A stretch of DNA of 41,952 nt from Bacteroidaceae bacterium (GCA_017958545.1 JAGDCM010000027.1:1-41952), one strand, 5' to 3'. Shown: positions 1 through 8,718, numbered from the stretch's first letter. The notes: generated from the sequence alone by a model not told the origin. Numbers and translations are program-made.

Positions 1-3000
1 ACCATATTCTTGAAGCCTTCGTTATTATCGTGGGTAAGGTCAACGAGCACGTAGCTATGGTCTTGCGCCTCATCATCCGCGCGGTTGCCCGGATAACCCG
101 TACCGGCACCGAATACGCTGGTTATGCTGTTGCGGTCGTTGCTCACAGGACGCAGGTTGACAAATGAGCTTTCCTGTCGGGGCATCCCGCTGCCGACACC
201 ATAGAGCTCCGGTCTGTTAGCATAGTCGTAGAAACCATAACCGCCACCGAAGATGGTGTCCACACGACCCTGGAGATATTCGACGTACGACGATCCCTTC
301 AACAAGTAGTCGTGCTTACCCTCTGAATAGCCGTGCAGCTGTTCCTTCACGGTGGCATAATTCTGTACACGGGCAGTGGCATCGAAGCCGTCCTCGTAGG
401 CACCCTTAATCTCACCGCCGAAGTCGTTACCGCCATAAACAATATCTCGTATCCATGGGAAGCCTAATTTATAGCCGCCACTGCCATTGGGTTGCCTGCC
501 GATGATGACCTCCGTATGTCCAAAGATGTCGGCATCGCTGGCACCTCCGAAAGCATCGTAGATGCGTCCGTTGCCCAGGTTGACGTACGTGTTGCCGCAG
601 ACATTGCCTTCGTTACCGCCACCATAGATATATTCCGTCTCGGCCAGGTCTTCCGCAGTGCCTTCATGAGAATAGATGGGCGACGCTCCTTTCAGGTTCA
701 CAGTGCTGCTGAAAGCCGGATCGAAATAGTATTCATGACCCGTAATCTGACCGTGTTCGTCCAACACATCACGCGGTTTTCCAACCACGCCCTGCTCACC
801 GCCACCGAAAATCTGGAAGGCGTAGCCGTTGTTGTGGTTCACAGTGGTGCTGCCCCATATCTCGGTTTCTTCACCATAGCCGGCACCGAACACCGACAAG
901 GCAACAGCCATCAGGTCATCGCGCTGGTCTTCAACCTCTACACCGGAGGCAGGATTGCCAAAAACACCGTCAGGACTGTCTCCAAAGACCTTATCCTTAT
1001 TCAGCAGCTCCTCGTTGATATTGATGGTCACATTACCGTTCACATGACCGCTCTCGTAACAGCCGCCATAGACATTACCGCCCAGCAGACGAATATCTCT
1101 ATCGGATGGATCTCTTGGAACTTCAACAAAGCCGCCCTTTTCATAATATGTAACATTGTCGGGTACTATTATACTTGTGCCTGTTACGGTATGCTCTGTA
1201 TAAACTCCTGCTGCTTCAGTATAATATTTCTCACCGACCGCCAGTTCCGTACCTGCCTCTATCTCGAAGTAAGCATTATTATCCCACTTGTTCGTGTTCC
1301 ACATCAGCTGGGTCATGGCATCATTCCAGCGCAACGGCGTAATGGTCATGTTCGCCAGATTGATTTCCAGACGGTCCTTAATCTTGTCGCCGTCGGTATA
1401 GCTGTCGCGCTCATCCTCAGCACCGATTACACCACCCTCGAAAGCAGCATTGTAGGTATCCTTAGCCACGTCGGCATCTCTACATCCGCCCACGAACTTC
1501 TCGAAGATGTTCAGTCCACGGTCTATATGGTAGGTATTCTTGCCGGCAATACCCATACTACCTATGTTACCACCGCAATAGAACGAACCGACGAAGCTTG
1601 TGAAGTCTTCGTAATCATCCGGGTCGCCGTTTGTCATCTTATCGAACACAACGGCGGGCTGCAGTGTCATGGTGACACCATCCATATACTCGCCCATCAC
1701 CGACTCATCCTTGAGATTCAAGGAACTGAACGGTGTGCCGCCGCTCGCGGTATATCGATTGTTTTCATCGACACCACCGGCATACAGCTTCAAGTAATCC
1801 TCGTCAATCATGCCGGCACCGTTGTTGCCGAGGAACACATTATCGGCAATCACGTACGAACCCATCTTCAATTCCACGATAGGTTTCGCCACCTTTGTAG
1901 CCAGACTGGAACAGTTACCTCCAACAAAGACAGAACCCTGGATGACGGTGTAGTTCGGACGACCGCCGTCGATACTGCCAGCCAAACGGATTGACACCTG
2001 CTCGGCATTGGGACGGAACGCTTTCAGGGCTCCGGTCGATGACGAGCCGGCATCGTAGTAGAAGTCACCGAAGGTGCTGTTGTCGGCCAACTGCTCATTG
2101 TCGGTATAAGGATAGGCACCGTTACCGCCGCCATAGACATCGCCATAGACAGTAGTATAGATGCCGATAGCATTACCGCCATAGACAACGCCGGTCACGT
2201 CGTTACCACCATATACATTATTTATATGTCCGCCCCTGATTAGCGCACGTGCCGAGAAACCGTCTGGGAAATAATAGCCTGGAAGATTCGTACAAGCGAC
2301 ATAGGTGCCGTTCACTGTCGGCATCACATCCGCCATACGGCAACCGCCATACAGGTTGTCCACGATGAGGGTCGAGTAGTTCTTGATTTCAAGAAGCAGA
2401 CCTTCCGGACTGGTCATACGACCCTTGTTACCGCCGCTGTAGAGGTTACGTATCTTACCGCTCAGCAGATTCCATGTGGGACGTATATGCATCTCTGCCA
2501 GGTTGTTACCGCCAAAGAAGCGGCCCACCTGGTACGCGCCGCTGCTGGGCTGCGAGAAGGTGGTGTTGATGCCCATCTCCAGGAAGCGGTCCGTGGTCAG
2601 CAGGTCTTTTATGGTCTCGGTTTCTGCCGTAGCATCAGGATCCTCTACTCCATTTTCATCAACAAAGATATGGTTCACCACCTTACTGGGGTTGTCGTAG
2701 TGGATGATGTTCTGGGTCTTCACCGTGGCGTTGTTACCGCCGCCGTAACCGTAAACGATGGAACCGCCCACCACTTCCATATATGTCTTGTCCTGTTCCG
2801 GCAACTGGAAGCCCACCTCACCCGGGTCGGTTGTTACCTGTACAACAGGATTCAAATGATTCTTGTCACTCTTGTTATAGATGGTATGAGTCACCTTACC
2901 ACCTTCTGCAGGCGTCTGCACATAATCATAGTCACCGTTGCCGCCGCCAAAGAGCTGACCGATATATACTTTCTTGGCATCATCAGGAGGATTGATATCA

Positions 3001-3557
3001 GAAGTAGTCTTAGCGTAGGCATCAGCTTCCGGATCGTTCGCGGCAGCATTAATTTCTTCTTGAGTATAATATGCAATGTTACCGCTATTGTCCTTTATCT
3101 TCGTGCTGACGCGCACATAACTGTTGAACGTGTCGTCGACAACGTTTTTCTTCGGGTCTGCGTCTCCCGGCTCCTTCACAGCTGTCAACTCCGTAGGAAT
3201 GTCTTCTCCTACAGCTTCTCCCGTGCCTACCTGTCCTGCGATATCATTACCGCCATAGACATGGTTTGCAAGGATATAGCCGGTAGCATGCTCACCGTCG
3301 ATATGTACGTAGGAGTAGCCGCCGACGTTTGCCATACGAGCACCGCCGAACACCTTTCCCTTCGGATTTTCCAGTGGTCGTGTTGCATCCGGGTCGAGCA
3401 CGGCACCGATATCACCGGCTTTCACCGTGACACTTGTGGTGCCCTTCACATCACCCTGGTTGCCGCCACCATATACGTTACCGCCAATTCTAATCTGCCC
3501 CTGTGCTACGATTGTGCTCAGGAGTGCAGATATCAATATGGTAATAACGCGTCTCAT
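1..3557 (-). CDS. Large secreted glycine-rich repeat protein (partial, C-terminus outside window)
   Basis: The minus-strand frame is open from an ATG at 3557 to the left edge (1185 codons), so the gene is cut. It begins with a signal peptide of about 20 residues (MRRVITILISALLSTIVAQG). The mature protein then goes straight into repeats of the form [VI][YF]GG[GN]N, seen about 20 times, for example VYGGGNQGD, IFGGGEQG, IYGGGNEGN and VYGGNDFGG. A variant GGCRxADV recurs. Regular hydrophobic-Gly-Gly-Asn rungs suggest a beta-helix or beta-roll surface protein. It is last in the fimbrial operon within view, 39 bp after a fimbrillin-family gene, so a role as fimbria-associated adhesin or accessory surface protein is inferred. 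I do not recognise a named family. The plus-strand open frames over it are antisense shadows. Confidence 0.85.
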   Translation of the reverse strand, partial: MRRVITILISALLSTIVAQGQIRIGGNVYGGGNQGDVKGTTSVTVKAGDIGAVLDPDATRPLENPKGKVFGGARMANVGGYSYVHIDGEHATGYILANHVYGGNDIAGQVGTGEAVGEDIPTELTAVKEPGDADPKKNVVDDTFNSYVRVSTKIKDNSGNIAYYTQEEINAAANDPEADAYAKTTSDINPPDDAKKVYIGQLFGGGNGDYDYVQTPAEGGKVTHTIYNKSDKNHLNPVVQVTTDPGEVGFQLPEQDKTYMEVVGGSIVYGYGGGNNATVKTQNIIHYDNPSKVVNHIFVDENGVEDPDATAETETIKDLLTTDRFLEMGINTTFSQPSSGAYQVGRFFGGNNLAEMHIRPTWNLLSGKIRNLYSGGNKGRMTSPEGLLLEIKNYSTLIVDNLYGGCRMADVMPTVNGTYVACTNLPGYYFPDGFSARALIRGGHINNVYGGNDVTGVVYGGNAIGIYTTVYGDVYGGGNGAYPYTDNEQLADNSTFGDFYYDAGSSSTGALKAFRPNAEQVSIRLAGSIDGGRPNYTVIQGSVFVGGNCSSLATKVAKPIVELKMGSYVIADNVFLGNNGAGMIDEDYLKLYAGGVDENNRYTASGGTPFSSLNLKDESVMGEYMDGVTMTLQPAVVFDKMTNGDPDDYEDFTSFVGSFYCGGNIGSMGIAGKNTYHIDRGLNIFEKFVGGCRDADVAKDTYNAAFEGGVIGAEDERDSYTDGDKIKDRLEINLANMTITPLRWNDAMTQLMWNTNKWDNNAYFEIEAGTELAVGEKYYTEAAGVYTEHTVTGTSIIVPDNVTYYEKGGFVEVPRDPSDRDIRLLGGNVYGGCYESGHVNGNVTININEELLNKDKVFGDSPDGVFGNPASGVEVEDQRDDLMAVALSVFGAGYGEETEIWGSTTVNHNNGYAFQIFGGGEQGVVGKPRDVLDEHGQITGHEYYFDPAFSSTVNLKGASPIYSHEGTAEDLAETEYIYGGGNEGNVCGNTYVNLGNGRIYDAFGGASDADIFGHTEVIIGRQPNGSGGYKLGFPWIRDIVYGGNDFGGEIKGAYEDGFDATARVQNYATVKEQLHGYSEGKHDYLLKGSSYVEYLQGRVDTIFGGGYGFYDYANRPELYGVGSGMPRQESSFVNLRPVSNDRNSITSVFGAGTGYPGNRADDEAQDHSYVLVDLTHDNNEGFKNM

Positions 3558-3561
3558 TCTC

Positions 3562-3596
3562 TCAATTCTTCACTCTTCGTTCTTCGTTCTTCACTC
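3562..3596. repeat. Heptamer array A (fimbrial operon spacer)
   Basis: Five tandem 7-nt units read on the plus strand as TCAATTC, TTCACTC, TTCGTTC, TTCGTTC, TTCACTC. The array ends exactly at the stop codon (3597-3599) of the preceding minus-strand gene and fills almost all of the 39-bp gap before the next ATG at 3557. Confidence 0.85.
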
Positions 3597-4781
3597 TCAA
3601 TCCACCACCATCGTAGGGTTATTAAGATCCGGTTCCGACAGCATATACAGATACGTTGGCTTGACGGTCATCTTGATAGTGTATTTCCATCCGCGCTCCA
3701 CACTCTCGAATTCGCGTACGAGTTCCGACAGTCGTATGGTGTTGGTCGCCTTGCTGTCCTTGCGTATCAGGTTGCCTTTCTTGTCGTAGACGTCATACAC
3801 GCTGGTCACGGCAAGTGTGGTGATGTCCTTGGGCATAAAGTATGCTGTAAACGACTCGAAGCTGGTTGACAAGGGCACTCCTTCTTTTGTCTCAGATGCC
3901 CAAAACTCGATGCCGCCATCGATGTCCACGCCCTGCGGGTCAAAGGTGATACTCTGAATGGGGCTTGCGCTACCATCGTTGGCTGCCAGATTGACGGTGA
4001 TATCGGTATGGTCCGTGCTGACCTCCCCACCTGCCAACGTGCTCAGCTCTAGCGACTTAAGGTTAATGGTGCGCAACGCATCATAGTCGCCGTCCACCTT
4101 TATCCTGACACGCATGGCTGCATACAGGTGGTCGAAGAGCAGGAACACGAAGTTTCTGGGCTCTTCATCCGATGTCGGTACGGCATTGAAGGAAAAGTCG
4201 CCCCTGCGCAGACCCACTACGGTCTCTTTGTCTGTACCCTGCTTAGCCCCAATCACCACACACAAATCATTGGACATCACGGAGGGTACGTTCTCCAGCT
4301 TCACAACGGCACCATGTTCGTAGTCGGCATTATTGCCGTCGCGGTCCGTGATACTGTAACGGATAGCGGGCAAGTGTGGTATATAGCCATAGAGATAATA
4401 GGTGGCTGTTTCGATGTCTTCCACACTCGTGCGCCATTTTCCACTGCTAAAGAAGAAATTGCCCATCTTAGGCTCCTGAGCGTTCTGTGTAAAGGCGATG
4501 CCGATGGGCTTTTTGCCATTATCATAAGCCGAATATCCCGACGGAATGCTCCAAACTTTAGTGAGCCCGGTGGGAATATACTCCACATCAGCCCAATTAG
4601 CCTTAGTGGTTCCATCCTCCTCAAACGGCGTCACAAGACAGGCCACCTCAGGAATAACCTTTCCCTGCGACGGCACATCCGGCTCAATCTCAATGTCAGA
4701 GTCCGAACTACAAGCACTCAGCCCCGTCAACATAATGAGCACCAGCCAAATCTTTCCTATTATGGTCTGTTCGTTCTTCAT
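3597..4781 (-). CDS. Fimbrillin-family (Mfa-like) lipoprotein, accessory subunit
   Basis: A 394-aa protein with an SPII signal and lipobox LSAC (Cys24), followed by an acidic SSDSD stretch. The body is beta-rich and has features common in fimbrillin-family proteins: a TKANWADVEY-type start, a YYLYGYIPHLP segment, and FSFNAVP followed by a VFLLFDHLYAAMRVRI strand region. Such proteins are exported as lipoproteins and assembled at the cell surface as stalk, anchor or tip subunits. It lies 28 bp after another fimbrillin-family gene. The start ATG at 4781 is embedded in a heptamer array, and an upstream ATG in the array is out of frame and soon meets a stop, which supports this start. Which structural role it plays cannot be told from sequence. 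Confidence 0.7.
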   Translation of the reverse strand: MKNEQTIIGKIWLVLIMLTGLSACSSDSDIEIEPDVPSQGKVIPEVACLVTPFEEDGTTKANWADVEYIPTGLTKVWSIPSGYSAYDNGKKPIGIAFTQNAQEPKMGNFFFSSGKWRTSVEDIETATYYLYGYIPHLPAIRYSITDRDGNNADYEHGAVVKLENVPSVMSNDLCVVIGAKQGTDKETVVGLRRGDFSFNAVPTSDEEPRNFVFLLFDHLYAAMRVRIKVDGDYDALRTINLKSLELSTLAGGEVSTDHTDITVNLAANDGSASPIQSITFDPQGVDIDGGIEFWASETKEGVPLSTSFESFTAYFMPKDITTLAVTSVYDVYDKKGNLIRKDSKATNTIRLSELVREFESVERGWKYTIKMTVKPTYLYMLSEPDLNNPTMVVD

Positions 4782-4811
4782 TCTTCACTCTTCATTCTTC
4801 ACTCTTCACTC
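4777..4811. repeat. Heptamer array B (stop-to-start spacer in fimbrial operon)
   Basis: Five perfect-period units on the plus strand: TTCATTC, TTCACTC, TTCATTC, TTCACTC, TTCACTC. The array spans the whole 28-bp gap between the stop at 4810-4812 and the ATG at 4781, so it contributes bases to both codons. On the coding strand each unit is purine-rich (GAATGAA or GAGTGAA) and carries a TGA, so it is closed to translation. Confidence 0.9.
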
Positions 4812-6015
4812 ACCAATTATACACCGTATGATCTATTTCCATTTCCGTCCAGCTTGTCACAGCATATTCCACCCAACCGATCTCCACACCGCCTTCGTCG
4901 GTAATCTTGAAGATGTAGGTGTAGCTGTAGCCCGGCAGCCATTGCATATATTGCTCCGGCACCACGGCTGTCTTTGCCTGCCCGTTGACGTTCACCGAGA
5001 GCGTGTAGCTGCCCTGTGTGTTGTTCGGCAACAACGTGTACCAACCTTTGTCGGTCTCCGTATATGTCTTGCCGTCGTCCTCCGGGTCGTAGTCCTCGGT
5101 GAGGTGCGCCAGACGAGTAGACTTGTCTGCGTCTACCGATGTGGTGTACCACTCCTTGATTGCTGTACCCTCTTTGGGATAGTGCACGGTCACTGTACCC
5201 TTGCGGGCTATCTTCACTTTGTCCTCTTCCGCAGCTTCGACATCCACTGACGGCTTGAAGCTGACTTCACTCAGGCTGATACCTTCGCGCGGCTCGGAGT
5301 ATTTGAAGATGAAGCGCACACGAGTGTATGGTTTCACGAACTCCAGCGTCACAGGTTTGCCGAACTGCTTGTCGGGATAGTCTTCCAAATTACCCGTCGA
5401 GAACCACAGTCGCGAGAAGTAATGTGTGCTCTCTATTTCATCCGGGTCGCTCGCGTCGGCGCTGAGAGTCAGCCTATAGGCCTTATATTCAGAAACCCCA
5501 TAAGTTTCTTCTGCCCCACTCGGAGTTCCTGTCACAGCGAAGAATCGATATGCCTTGGAGCTGAAGTCCCAGTATTTGATGCTCTGGCTTAAGTATCCGA
5601 TGTAATCCCAGTTGCTGCTGTTGGTGGTCGTCGTGGAGGCGCTGTTAGCCTGATATCCCACGGTGTATTGCGGGAACACGGTCTGTGTGGAGCCATAGAC
5701 GTCCGCAGCATAGCTCATGTTCTTGTAGCCCCACACCGTGAACTGCTCAACTCCCGTTGCGCTCAGCGGTTGACCGGCAGCCTTCGTCACAGCCTCTTCC
5801 TTGCTCTCGCTGCCGCTGAAGCAGATGGGCGTCTTCGTCTCCTCTGTTATCGTCGGCAGCTCGATCGTCGGTTCGTCGCTGTCGCCAGAGCAGGCCAGAA
5901 GACTCATAAGCACAAAGAGTCCCATTAGCACTCTAAGCCCCATGAGTCTTGCAAGTCTCATTGGCTTATCGGCCACATTGGTCATTGTCCTTTTATCGTC
6001 TGCCACCGTCTTCAC
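4810..6015 (-). CDS. Fimbrillin-family lipoprotein
   Basis: A 401-aa protein. Its N-terminus holds an unusually repetitive lipoprotein signal (LMGLRVLMGLFVLMSLLACSG, lipobox Cys42). The mature part shows ITEETKTPICFSGS, VTKAAG, EQFTVWGYK, IKYWDFSSKAYRFFAVTG and a C-terminal WLPGYSYTYIFKIT motif. The last two are closely matched in the 749-aa major fimbrillin of the next upstream gene, so the two are paralogues. The first ATG (6015) gives a long 17-residue extension before the repetitive core; ATGs at codon 11 (5985) or codon 18 (5964) would give a more ordinary signal peptide. Likely a minor or anchoring fimbrial subunit, by family and position. Confidence 0.75.
   Translation of the reverse strand: MKTVADDKRTMTNVADKPMRLARLMGLRVLMGLFVLMSLLACSGDSDEPTIELPTITEETKTPICFSGSESKEEAVTKAAGQPLSATGVEQFTVWGYKNMSYAADVYGSTQTVFPQYTVGYQANSASTTTTNSSNWDYIGYLSQSIKYWDFSSKAYRFFAVTGTPSGAEETYGVSEYKAYRLTLSADASDPDEIESTHYFSRLWFSTGNLEDYPDKQFGKPVTLEFVKPYTRVRFIFKYSEPREGISLSEVSFKPSVDVEAAEEDKVKIARKGTVTVHYPKEGTAIKEWYTTSVDADKSTRLAHLTEDYDPEDDGKTYTETDKGWYTLLPNNTQGSYTLSVNVNGQAKTAVVPEQYMQWLPGYSYTYIFKITDEGGVEIGWVEYAVTSWTEMEIDHTVYNW
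5901..5964 (-). repeat. 9-nt in-frame repeat encoding signal-peptide core
   Basis: Codons 18 to about 38 are built from 9-nt units resembling ATGRGNCTN, giving Met-Arg-Leu, Ala-Arg-Leu, Met-Gly-Leu, Arg-Val-Leu, Met-Gly-Leu, Phe-Val-Leu, Met-Ser-Leu. The same type of repeat encodes the signal peptide of the DUF5119 gene. Confidence 0.6.
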
Positions 6016-6041
6016 TCTGTGTTAACTTTATGTCTATTCTT

Positions 6042-6083
6042 TAAACTTTAAACTCTAAACTTTAAACTCTAAACTCTAAACTT
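6042..6083. repeat. Heptamer array C (fimbrial operon spacer)
   Basis: Six units on the plus strand alternating TAAACTT and TAAACTC with an exact period of 7. It lies in the 172-bp spacer between the major fimbrillin and the next fimbrillin-family gene. The unit carries TAA on this strand and TAG across units on the other, so the array cannot be translated for long in either direction. Confidence 0.9.
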
Positions 6084-6146
6084 TACTATCGAGGCACCGG
6101 CCTCGTCGCGCGTACATAATATATTTTAATCGTTTTTTCCTTTGTG

Positions 6147-6175
6147 ACTCACCGGGGAGTCGAACCCCGGTGAGT
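6147..6175 (-). terminator. Strong 11-bp hairpin after major fimbrillin, resembling a tRNA acceptor/T-arm minihelix
   Basis: Positions 6147-6157 pair perfectly with 6165-6175 around a 7-nt loop. On the transcribed minus strand the loop is TTCGACT, which matches the tRNA T-loop pattern TTCRANY, closed by GGGG/CCCC. It starts 12 nt after the fimbrillin stop codon. There is no U-tract on the minus strand, so a full intrinsic terminator is uncertain. Partial termination or 3'-end protection, lowering expression of the downstream minor subunits relative to the major one, is inferred. Confidence 0.6.
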
Positions 6176-6187
6176 TTATTAAAGAGA

Positions 6188-8437
6188 TTAAGAACCAGAA
6201 ACAACCTTGATGACCTTCACAGCGTACTTACCAGTGTTACGCTTGTAAATTGTGAAGTAGAAGGTATTCTCTTGTGCTGTTGCTTCAGCAGCTCCTTCTG
6301 AAAGATCATCAACAGGATATTTCAGCAATCCTGCAGGGATAGTTGCCTTACCATCTACACTAACGAATGAATAAGTCTTTGAGGCTCCACCATTGGTTGT
6401 GATAGAGAAATAAATATAGTCAGGATCAGGTGCACCTGCTGTAGAATAATGACTAGAAGTCTCATCATCATAAGTACCCAGAGTAGTACTTGCAACATAC
6501 TTCACTCCTTCTATAGGTGTAGTTCCTACAGTAACAGCGATTGGCTGATAGATCTCCGTAGCGGTCTTAGCAATAGTTGAATAGTCGTAAACGTAAGCGT
6601 ATGTACCTGCTTCGAAACCACCTGCTGTAATAGCTATCCTTGCAGCCTCACCTGCTGTTACATCGATAGGATTGTTGTCAACACCATTCACAATTTGAGT
6701 AACTGTAGCACTGATATTTGCGTTCTTTGTAAGCGTGAGACCGTTACGGCCTGTTACATCAGCCTCATTGAGTTCTGTGGTGCGGTTCTCAAGAGCGTCC
6801 ATCACCATTGCCTCTGTAGCGTTTGCATCACTTAATTTGTATAAAAGTGAACGGTCTGTACCATCACCACCATTAGGAGCTTTTCCATTCAAATCGTCCT
6901 TCAACGTTGCACTAGTAGTGCTGTTGTCCATTACCTGAACATAAACGTCCTTGCCAGTAGCAATTGCGTACTCGTCTGTTCCAATTCTATCACCATTTGT
7001 GTTAGCATTGTGGTTCTGCTGATAGGTAGTAATGGTAGGAGTAGCAACCGTTGTGATAGTTGTCTGCTCTGCATTTGCATCCGTAACCTCAGCTACAACA
7101 GCATCGAAGGTGATGGGGAACAAGCCTGCGGGCTCTGCGCCAGAAGGATCAGTCCAACCATTGGTGTTGTCAGAAATCTTGAATACATAAGTGTAGGCGT
7201 AGTTAGGCAACCACTTGGTGTAGGTAGAAGGAACCACAGCCTTTGCACCATTAACAGTAATTGTCTCGCCAGAACCGTCAGTAGCAACGAGTGTATAGTC
7301 CACACGAAGGGTCAGGGCAGAACTTCCGCTTACAGGGAACACTGTCTGATAGTAGTCGTTGTTCACATCACCTGCATATGTTGCATTGGGGAGAGAACGA
7401 CCCAAATACTGAGCAACATTTTCTTCAGAACCTTCTTTTCCAGCAAAATTGTGAAGTGTGCCGAAGCCCTGATACTTTGTCGAGCTTGTTGTAACCGGTG
7501 TAACTGTGGTAGCAGCCTTGTCGTAGTCCTGCTTTGAATCACTTTCGGTACCAACGCTGGGGAAGTATACAGCGATTGTAGCCTTTGTGGGAAGACCGTT
7601 GGCATCAGCGCTAATCAATGCAGCAGTTGTACCCTTAACCTTTCCTTCTCCTGTAGCGAAGTCAGTTGTACCATCCCACTGATAGAAATTAACATCCTTT
7701 ACAGAATAGCCAGGAACAGTCTCATAGAGAGCAACACGAACCTTTGATCCAAGATTCTTGAACGTCAGTTGAACCTCCTTACCATAGTTAGTCTTAGTCA
7801 CCTCTGTGATATCGGTGATGTAGATCTGCTTCAGAGCATTAACTGTTGGGACACCAAAGGTGTAGGCAACACCGCTAGTAGCAAGGGAAGTGCCGTAGCT
7901 CATAGCTGTTATGTTTACCTCATCATTGCCAACGTCAGCAATAGCCTTATCCTTAACAGCATGTTGGTTACCCGTTGAGAAGCCGAAAAAGTCATACTGT
8001 TCTGCGCTGTAGTCCCAGTACTTAATGGTCTGAGAGGAATAAGAACCCGTCTTTACATTATTTGTACAACCAGCTGTTGTCCCAGGAACAATACCTACAT
8101 ACTCCCAGTTTGCGGTGTTAGACTCTGTGGTACCAGCAGTATTTACGCCATAGTGTACCAGATAGTTGTCGAACACGAGGGTTGGTGTGGGGCTTGTTTC
8201 TGCCTCTGTACCTTTAGTACCCATAACATAGAAGTTGCTGCCGAGCAAATCTGCAGCAGCAGAGCCATAGATACCGCCACGGGTAACATTCTGCATGTCG
8301 AAACCAAACTTGATGGAACCGTCGCTGGTTACACCATTCTCCAATGTAGGACTGGAATCTCCCAGATAATCCTCGCTTGTGCAGCTCGCGAGCGCAAAAG
8401 CTGCGATAGCGCTGAGGAAATAATACTTTGTTTTCAT
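6188..8437 (-). CDS. Major fimbrillin-type lipoprotein, extended form
   Basis: A 749-aa protein with an SPII signal and lipobox LASC (Cys19). The N-terminal part of about 430 residues is fimbrillin-like: IKFGFDMQNVTRGG near residues 43-56, an IKYWDYSAEQYDFFGFSTG segment, and YTKWLPNYAYTYVFKIS near residue 415. The VTR-GG site resembles the arginine after which FimA/Mfa1 precursors are cleaved in Porphyromonas; cleavage here is inferred. About 320 further residues, Thr/Ala-rich and beta-prone, follow the usual fimbrillin end, which makes it much longer than FimA or Mfa1 (roughly 350-560 aa). It is followed by a hairpin and preceded by a 281-bp repeat-filled leader region. Most likely the shaft subunit or a surface adhesin. 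Confidence 0.8.
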   Translation of the reverse strand: MKTKYYFLSAIAAFALASCTSEDYLGDSSPTLENGVTSDGSIKFGFDMQNVTRGGIYGSAAADLLGSNFYVMGTKGTEAETSPTPTLVFDNYLVHYGVNTAGTTESNTANWEYVGIVPGTTAGCTNNVKTGSYSSQTIKYWDYSAEQYDFFGFSTGNQHAVKDKAIADVGNDEVNITAMSYGTSLATSGVAYTFGVPTVNALKQIYITDITEVTKTNYGKEVQLTFKNLGSKVRVALYETVPGYSVKDVNFYQWDGTTDFATGEGKVKGTTAALISADANGLPTKATIAVYFPSVGTESDSKQDYDKAATTVTPVTTSSTKYQGFGTLHNFAGKEGSEENVAQYLGRSLPNATYAGDVNNDYYQTVFPVSGSSALTLRVDYTLVATDGSGETITVNGAKAVVPSTYTKWLPNYAYTYVFKISDNTNGWTDPSGAEPAGLFPITFDAVVAEVTDANAEQTTITTVATPTITTYQQNHNANTNGDRIGTDEYAIATGKDVYVQVMDNSTTSATLKDDLNGKAPNGGDGTDRSLLYKLSDANATEAMVMDALENRTTELNEADVTGRNGLTLTKNANISATVTQIVNGVDNNPIDVTAGEAARIAITAGGFEAGTYAYVYDYSTIAKTATEIYQPIAVTVGTTPIEGVKYVASTTLGTYDDETSSHYSTAGAPDPDYIYFSITTNGGASKTYSFVSVDGKATIPAGLLKYPVDDLSEGAAEATAQENTFYFTIYKRNTGKYAVKVIKVVSGS

Positions 8438-8526
8438 AATTGTAAAAATTAAATTGTTAATAAATTGGGTTAATTAATTTTTCTCTTTTGTTTCTTTGTG
8501 TGGTTTTTTTTGTTTTTGTTTTCTCG

Positions 8527-8545
8527 CCCTGAGTTTGTCGAAGGG
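8527..8545. repeat. Small interspersed hairpin element, copy 1
   Basis: CCCTGAGTTTGTCGAAGGG is a 19-nt imperfect palindrome with the core CTGAG-YY-TGTCGAAG and CC/GG arms. A second copy at 18131-18149 has the same core with different but mainly still complementary flanks. It lies 8 nt from heptamer array D, between the fimbrillin and DUF5119 genes. Confidence 0.6.
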
Positions 8546-8553
8546 TCGTTTTC

Positions 8554-8641
8554 GTTTAGAGTTTCTTGTTTAGTGTTTAGTGTTTAGAGTTTAGACTTTA
8601 GTTTTTGGTTTTCGTTTAGAGTTTAGAGTTTAACATTTAGA
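8554..8641. repeat. Heptamer array D (upstream of major fimbrillin)
   Basis: About 12 imperfect units, chiefly GTTTAGA, GTTTAGT and GTTTAAC on the plus strand, which is TAAACTC-like on the minus strand. There is one out-of-phase step near 8603-8613. It sits in the 281-bp spacer between the DUF5119 gene and the major fimbrillin, about 115-205 bp upstream of the fimbrillin start codon. I saw no TAnnTTTG promoter in this spacer. Confidence 0.85.
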
Positions 8642-8707
8642 GTTTTGGTTTTTTTCGTTTTCGTTTTGGTTTTCGTTTTGGTTTTGGTTTTCGTTTTGGT
8701 TTTCGTT
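8642..8707. repeat. G/T-rich simple repeat of GTTTTG/GTTTTC units
   Basis: About ten 6-nt units of GTTTTG and GTTTTC continue directly from heptamer array D and end 11 bp before the DUF5119 stop codon. The strand asymmetry is strong (T and G on plus). On the minus-strand transcript it would be an A/C-rich, unstructured tract. Confidence 0.8.
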
Positions 8708-8718
8708 TAAATTATAGT

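Noticed and set aside
492..1994. Long plus-strand open frame (500 aa)
   Set aside because: It is antisense to the VYGGGN repeat protein, has no signal or domain features, and arises from the biased codons of the minus-strand gene. The same holds for 2487-3869.
6147..6175. A tRNA gene
   Set aside because: Only a T-arm-like hairpin is present; there is no anticodon arm or D arm nearby.
8554..8707. CRISPR array
   Set aside because: Repeats are 6-7 nt and directly tandem without spacers, and no cas genes are near.
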